64,000 bases of DNA, from positions 19,108,449-19,172,448 of the forward strand of contig NC_135718.1 in NCBI RefSeq assembly GCF_964656455.1, given 5' to 3'. The notes beneath the pieces were generated by a model. It ran no database searches and was not told where the DNA came from. It worked only from the letters and a program-made list of their open reading frames with translations. The translations under genes and the position numbers were made by a program. The DNA is from Halichoerus grypus (Eukaryota > Chordata > Mammalia > Carnivora > Phocidae). Shown piece by piece: positions 58,480 to 64,000 of the stretch (positions are counted from its first letter, which is position 1; each line of letters opens with the position of its first letter).

Positions 58480-59700
58480 ATGAATAAATGAAGCTTTAAA
58501 AAGATGATAAGAAAACAGAGGAGACTCATTATGTAACATCAGAGTAGGACACCTTCTTAAGTAAGACAGGAAACCCAGAAACCAGAAAGAAAAAATACAC
58601 ATTTGAATACTGAAACATTTAAAACTCCTACATGATGAAAAACAGCATAGTTTAAAACCAAATAGTAGACCTGGGTAAAATATTTGAGACATTTAACAGG
58701 GCTTCAAAACACAGTGTCCTTTCTTTCTGCCAACAGATGCTTAACGTACAAAGAGTGCCTACAAGTAAGAACCACTCAAACATCCAAGTAGGAAAATAGG
58801 CAAGGAACATACACAAAGAATTCACAGAAGAAAGGCAGATGGCCAATAAACATAAAAAGATGTTCAACTTTACTGTTGTCAGGGAAATGCAAAAACGAAA
58901 AAATTAATGGAACTGGTGCTTACAGGGTTGTGTGGGAGGGTGTGCTATCCTATATTCCAAGTCCAAGGGTAAATGGCACAACTTTGGGAGGAAGGTGATT
59001 TATTAGAATCGAATATATGTACTTGCCATGTGTGTACTTTTTGACCCAGCAATTCCCCTTTCAGGACTCTCTCCTACAGAAACAACGACATAGATTCCTA
59101 AACATGCATGTCTATTACAGCACATTTTGTAACAGATAAAAAATCTGAACTGGGGCACCTCGGTGGTACAGTTGGTTAAGCGACCTACTCTTGGTTTTGG
59201 CTCAGGTTATGATCTCAGGGTTGTGAGATCGAGCCCCGTGTCCGGCTCTGCGCTCAGTGTGGAGTCTGCCTGAGAGTCTCTCTCTCCCTCTCCCTCTGCC
59301 CCCGCCCCCCCGCACTCTCTCTCTAAAACAAATAAATAAATCTTTAAAAAAAAAAAGAAGAAAAAAGAAAAACATCTGAACTGACCTAATATCCATCAGT
59401 AGGTTGTGTTAATTACCACATATCCATATAAAGCAGCACTATGTAGTCGGTATAAAGAGTCATATTTTATATGTGTACACTTGAAATAATGTATATGATG
59501 GATTGTCGAATAGAAATAAATCAAGTTGCAGCCCAGTATGTACAGTAATATTTGGTTTGTAAAAATATGAGTGTGTATACATACATATCTGCGTCAGTAT
59601 AAACCTAGGGAAAAGTCTGGAAGTATTTGAACCAAAATATTAATAATGCATGTCAGAGGAGGAGGATTTGACTGGTGAAGAAGAGAACTTTTACTTTCCT
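58480..59700 (+). mobile_element. L1 3'-region interrupted by SINE
   Basis: AAGATGTTCAACTTTACTGT, TTTTGACCCAGCAATTCCCC and TATCCATCAGTAGGTTGTGT are in L1 order. A SINE lies at 59152-59372. Confidence 0.72.
59152..59372 (+). mobile_element. CAN SINE
   Basis: Starts GGGGCACCTCGGTGG. ATCTGAACTG duplications flank it inside the L1. Confidence 0.9.
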
Positions 59701-59714
59701 CTTTACACATTTTT

Positions 59715-59907
59715 ATTATTTTTTTAAGATTTTATTTATTTATTTGAAAGAGAGAGAGCAGGGCAGGGGGGGTTGTTGCAGAATCTCAAGCAGACTCCCT
59801 GCTAAGCACGGAGCCCAACTTCGGGCTCTGTCCCAGGCCCCTGAGATCACAACCTGAACTGAAATCAAGAGTCGGATGCTCAACCGACTGAGCCACCCCG
59901 TTGCCCC
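59715..59907 (-). mobile_element. CAN SINE
   Basis: The duplications are TACACATTTTT and TACATATTTTT. Confidence 0.9.
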
Positions 59908-60659
59908 TACATATTTTTAAATAGTTGCAATTACTATCTTAGCTTTACATGTAAGTTTACCCCAGCATATAGAAGTTGTCACTTGCTAAGTTCAAATACA
60001 GAGTCGCTAATGAGTGGCAGAACTCAGACTCCAGAGGAGGTTCACGTGGCCCCAAAGTCCATGTTCTTTCCAGGTTCTCTGCCAGGCTGCTCTGAGAGTG
60101 TCGGTTAGCAAGAGTAGCCTACAAGGTTCTGCCTGGGCTCTTCAGGACCCAGGCAGGCAGGATTAAGTCTATGACTAGCCCTGAAGCCATCTCTGGGGCT
60201 GAGCTGCAGGGTGGTCCTGGGGAGGTACTCTGCTTCTGAATTTTGCCCCTGTTCCTGGAGCCTCAGAATTCCAGGTGCCTCAGAATTCTGGGGGGTGGTC
60301 ATTGAGGCACCAGGACAATCTTTCTGAGATGCTTTTCTCTCTGAGTGAAGGTTACACAGTCTAGACTAGGTTTTACTGCCTGTCAATGTGGACACAGAGA
60401 AGACCATCAGCAGATGCCGCCTCAGAACAAAGGTGGCTGGGCTTTAACAGCCTGGGACACTTCAATTTCCCCCGTGAACCCCTCTGAGGGCCGCAGCCAT
60501 AAGAAAAGAGAAATTCCAGATCTGACGGAAGGAGCCTCCTCCTGAGGGAACAATCCCTGGGCCCTTGCTGTGCTCAGGAGCTCTGAGCACGCAGAGGTTA
60601 AGACACCACCTTAGTTACCATCTGTGGACAACATAAAGGAGCCCTCAGCCCAGGCAGCT

Positions 60660-61105
60660 CTGCTCCCACACCGCTCACCTCCTTGTTTTTCATCTGCCCA
60701 TACTGCTTTTGGCTCTCTGGCCCCTTGCCTGAACCAATATGACAGAGCAAACCTATCCTGGTTGACTTTCCTAGACTTGGCTTCTCCCCTGCCGGTCTCG
60801 TGTTGCTCACCTGATCCTGCCTTCCTTATCCACCCTTCCAGAACTTCTCAACAGAGCATTTCTGGGCAGTTGTGCCCTGGCCAAGGTGACCTTCCGACAA
60901 GCTGACACATTAGAACTGTCAGGGGTCACTGACCCATCATCCTCACAGACATGGTGCATGCAGGCTGGTGAATTTCCAGTGACCTGAGTCTGGACTGTAA
61001 GCTCCCCGAGGATAGAGACCCTGACAGCTTTGTCCACTAATTGTCCACTCAGGGCCGAGCACATAGGAAGCTCCCATTAGAACTTGTTGACTAAATGAAT
61101 CCTAG
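60660..61105 (+). mobile_element. L2 3'-region
   Basis: GACTGTAAGCTCCCCGAGGA, GGGCCGAGCACATAGGAAG and a terminal TTGTTGACTAAATGAAT. Confidence 0.65.
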
Positions 61106-61182
61106 ATGAATCTATTTAAATTCCCTTCTCCCCTGGCCACGTAGGACAGCTTAAGTCATTCCAACGCAGGAGATAACCCACT

Positions 61183-61447
61183 TGAGCAGGATCAGCAAAC
61201 GTTTTCCGTAAAGGGTCAGAGAGTAAATAGTTTAGACTTTGCAGGCAAGAGGCAAAATTGAGGCTCTTATATAGTTACTCAAAAAGCAAGAGAAAACAAA
61301 TTCCTGAGATTTTTATTAATAAAATTCAAAAAACAAAAATTATAATAGAGTATATATTTTTTATAATACAGGTCTCCTAATGAGAAGAATAAAATCTTTT
61401 TGAGGAATGACATTTCACTTAACTGGGGTTCAAAGTCAGTGTCTTCT
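61183..61447. mobile_element. hAT-like DNA transposon relic (probable)
   Basis: CAGCAAACGTTTTCCGTAAA followed by GGGTCAGAGAGTAAATAGTT and TTTGCAGGCAAGAGGC resembles a common medium-reiterated hAT element. The family is not assigned. Confidence 0.5.
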
Positions 61448-61564
61448 GGGACACATGGCTGGCTCAGTCAGTAGAACGCGCAGCTGGATCTTGGCGGTCG
61501 TGAGTTCGAACCCCACTTTGGGTGTAGGGATTCCTTAAATAAATAAACTTAAAAAAAATTTTTT
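61448..61564 (+). mobile_element. Old tRNA-Lys-like CAN SINE
   Basis: The duplications are TTCAAAGTCAGTGTCTTCT and TTCAAAGTCCATGTCTTCT, 19 bases with two mismatches. Confidence 0.9.
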
Positions 61565-61672
61565 TTCAAAGTCCATGTCTTCTATCATCAAAATCTATTG
61601 CAAATATTCATCTATTAATGCTGATAAGTAATGAGATATTATGTACATACCTTTTCTTTGAAAATAAAAGTT

Positions 61673-62101
61673 GGGGTGCCTGGGTGGCTCAGGCGTTAAG
61701 CGTCTGCCTTCGGCTCAGGTCATGATCCCAGAGTCCTGGGATCGTGCCCCGCATCGGGCTCCCTGCTCCGTGGGAAGCCTGCTTCTCCCTCTCCCACTCC
61801 CCCTGCTTGTGTTCCCTCTCTTGCTGTGTCTCTGTAACATAAATTAATAAAATCTAAAGATTTTATTTATTTATTTGAGAGACAGAGAATGAGAGAGAGC
61901 ACATGAGAGGGGTTAGGGTCAGAGGGAAAAGCAGACTCCCTGCAGAGCAGGGAGCCCGATACGGGACTCGATCCAGAGACTCCAGGATCACGACCTGAGC
62001 CGAAGGCAGTCGCTTAACCAACTGAGCCACCCAGGCGCCCTAAAATCTTTAAATAAATAAATAAATAAGCTCCTTCTCATCAAAACATTAGGGGAAAAAA
62101 A
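61673..62101. mobile_element. Head-on nested pair of CAN SINEs
   Basis: A plus-strand SINE (61673 to about 61855) has a minus-strand SINE (about 61856-62040) inserted in its tail, followed by the rest of the tail. Outer duplication GAAAATAAAAGTT lies at 61660 and 62102. Inner copies of TAAAATCT mark the second insertion. Confidence 0.9.
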
Positions 62102-63586
62102 GAAAATAAAAGTTGAATTTCATATAATTTTCATGTATCATAAAATATTATTATTATTATTTTCAATAACGCTAGGCATGAACAGCACAAAAACAGGGAG
62201 TGGGCTGGGTTTGGGTTTGGTTTCAGGCTATAGTTGATTATTCCTGCACTCAAGGATAATAGAAAGTAGGATATTCTCATTCAGCCTTCTAAATCCTACA
62301 CTTTCTCAGCCCCCTAAATCCTACACTTTCAAAACCTTGAGGTTTCCCAGACATTTTCACTCCCTTTCTTGGTGCCCTTTCCTTCTCAAAGGAGGCCACG
62401 TGGGCTAAGCCCTCCCGAGAAGGGGGTCAGGAGTTTCCTTACTGCCCAAACGCCCAGAATCACAGAGTGGAGTCAGAGCGGCCGTGTGCCCTTCCTTTCC
62501 CAAGGCTGTGGCGTTAGCTCTTTGCCAACCACCAGAAAACTACTGGAAAGGGCTTGCCTGTGTTTCTGCTCCAGCCCAAACCACAGAGGGGAGGGAGGCC
62601 TCAGAGCCCCTGCGTTAATGGGAAACAGCTGTGCTCGCCCAGCCCTGTGCACAGAAGGAACAAATTTAGAGACCTAAAATCTCATTGCATCCTGAAAAAC
62701 ATATCACTTTGGAAAAGACAACTGACCCCAGTACAGAATTCAATGCTGGCAAAATGACATAAATAATGCACTAAAAGGGCCTCCCTTTTTGTAAATATAG
62801 AGAGTACAAAGGAGATCAGAGACTTGTGAAAGCACTGATCATTCATTGACTTATTAGTTTTCTCAACGAATCACTTTCAGGGGCCTGTTATGTCCCAGGC
62901 ACCGTACTGGGCCCGGGGCATACCGCAGAAAATCAGACAGTTCCTGCTCTCCTGGAGTTTATAGTATTGTTCAATGGCATTTGCTAAAGTTCAGTATTCT
63001 GTGGCATATTACTAAGTATTCCTTGAAGTAACATAATTCCGTGGTAAAATAGTGGGGGAAAGGAGAAATTAAATGAAGTCAATCATGTTACTTTATTGTG
63101 AGACTTTCGAACCTTTAGCATGCAGATTTCCATTGAGAATCTCCAAGAGACGGATATACAGAAAGCAGCCTTCCCAGGCTTATTTAACTGTGGCATCATT
63201 TTTGTGAGTTCCGTCTTGTGGCACCAGAGTCACCTGGAACACAGTTACGGTAGGAAGGCTCTCAGGACCACTGGGTACAGTCGTGTAGGTTGTGCGCTGA
63301 ATAGTTTTAGCAGGACCTCTCACATAGATCATTGATCCAAGGTGCCCTAGAGTCTTCTGACTGATGGACCTGATCTCTGTAACTACAGGGCAAAGCATGG
63401 GGAGCACAGGGTTCATAGGGCTGTCACTCAGCTCCCTGCTGCTCAACTCCCTCCCTCAGAACAGGCCTGGCAGGCTGGTGCTCAGCAGCTGGGAAAACTG
63501 ACCTACTTGCAGAGATAGCCTTAGGGAAGGTGGCCAAGAGGTCAAAGCACAACATTCATGAGAGTCTCCAGGCAGAAAGAAACCAG

Positions 63587-63754
63587 AATTCTAGAGGGGA
63601 GGGGGGTGGGAGGATGGGTTAGCCTGGTGATGGGTATTAAAGAGGGCACGTACTGCATGGAGCACTGGGTGTTATACGCAAATAATGAATCATGGAACAC
63701 TACATCAAAAACTAATGATGTAATGTATGGTGATTAACATAACATAATAATGAA
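63587..63754 (+). mobile_element. L1 3'-UTR insertion, 5' truncated
   Basis: Closely matches 36570-36738 (TGGGTATTAAAGAGGGCACG through GTGATTAACATAACATAAT). It is flanked by the perfect 13-base duplication AGAAAGAAACCAG at 63574 and 63755. Confidence 0.88.
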
Positions 63755-63864
63755 AGAAAGAAACCAGCAGAATGAATTTAAAAAAAAAAAATTTTTTTTT
63801 AAAAAAACCACACCAAGACACAGCACCGCTACATGTAAAATTCTGAGGATATAAAGAAGACCCT

Positions 63865-64000
63865 AGGGACACCTGGGTGGCTCAGTCGGTTGAGTGTCTG
63901 CCTTCAGCTCAGGTCATGATTCCAGTGTCCTGGGATCGAATCCCGCATCAGGCTCCCTGCTCAGTGGGGAGCCTGTTTCTCCCTCTGCCTGCTGCTCCCC
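63865..64000 (+). mobile_element. CAN SINE cut by window end
   Basis: The head GGGACACCTGGGTGGCTCAG and CT-rich segment are present. The tail lies beyond the window. Confidence 0.93.

Larger units (their letters stand above)
43070..64000. other. Intergenic region upstream of PDCD4
   Basis: No recognisable coding exon is seen on either strand. It holds L2, MIR, L1, SINE and DNA-transposon relics, the AC satellite and unique DNA. Stretches such as 44200-45400, 47050-49500 and 50040-51600 hold nothing I can name beyond low-complexity patches. In the usual mammalian order the next gene would be RBM20, also on the minus strand. Nothing here identifies it. Confidence 0.6.

Noticed and set aside
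60000..64000. RBM20 3' end expected by synteny
   Set aside because: Nothing recognisable as RBM20 coding sequence or its final exon was seen. The gene probably starts beyond the window.
1..64000. CRISPR array, operon, phage or other microbial system
   Set aside because: The window is a mammalian chromosome with introns, SINEs and CpG islands. The only tandem array is the AC satellite, which has no spacer structure.

Overview
This is a mammalian nuclear genome window from a caniform carnivore. The evidence is the many tRNA-derived CAN SINEs: the head begins GGGGCGCCTGGGTGGCTCA, followed by a CT-rich segment, an (AAATA)n-like tail and poly(A), usually between target-site duplications. Young carnivore L1 3' ends are also present. 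The style fits an arctoid (bear, seal or mustelid relative), but I cannot fix the species.

Layout, left to right. About 1-560 is a GC-rich divergent promoter. By synteny it should serve SHOC2 on the minus strand (leaving the window) and BBIP1 on the plus strand. BBIP1 (BBSome-interacting protein 1) has coding exons at 12929-12974 and 13693-13859, giving 70 residues. PDCD4 (programmed cell death 4, a translation repressor) lies tail-to-tail with it on the minus strand. Its eleven coding exons run from the start codon at 38307 down to the stop at 15834. Their lengths sum to 1410 nt, exactly 469 codons plus stop, and every junction has GT/AG and a consistent phase. The non-coding first exon and promoter lie in a strong CpG island at about 41.8-42.9 kb. 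The PDCD4 3'UTR (about 14045-15833) carries an 8-mer miR-21 site.

From about 43 kb to 64 kb I find no protein-coding gene. This is intergenic DNA (RBM20 would be the next gene by synteny) made of L2, MIR, L1, SINE and DNA-transposon relics, a 1.15 kb AC-rich satellite with a two-level repeat structure, a (TG)n tract and unique sequence.

The two genes are functionally unrelated: BBIP1 acts in the BBSome and cilium, PDCD4 binds eIF4A. Their link is architectural, because their nearest poly(A) signals leave only tens of bases between the transcript ends. I found no previously undescribed biological system. The most useful oddities are the BBIP1 upstream frame that lacks an ATG, the tail-to-tail gene end, the AC satellite, long pure-G runs (one of 29 G) and several stacked transposon insertions.
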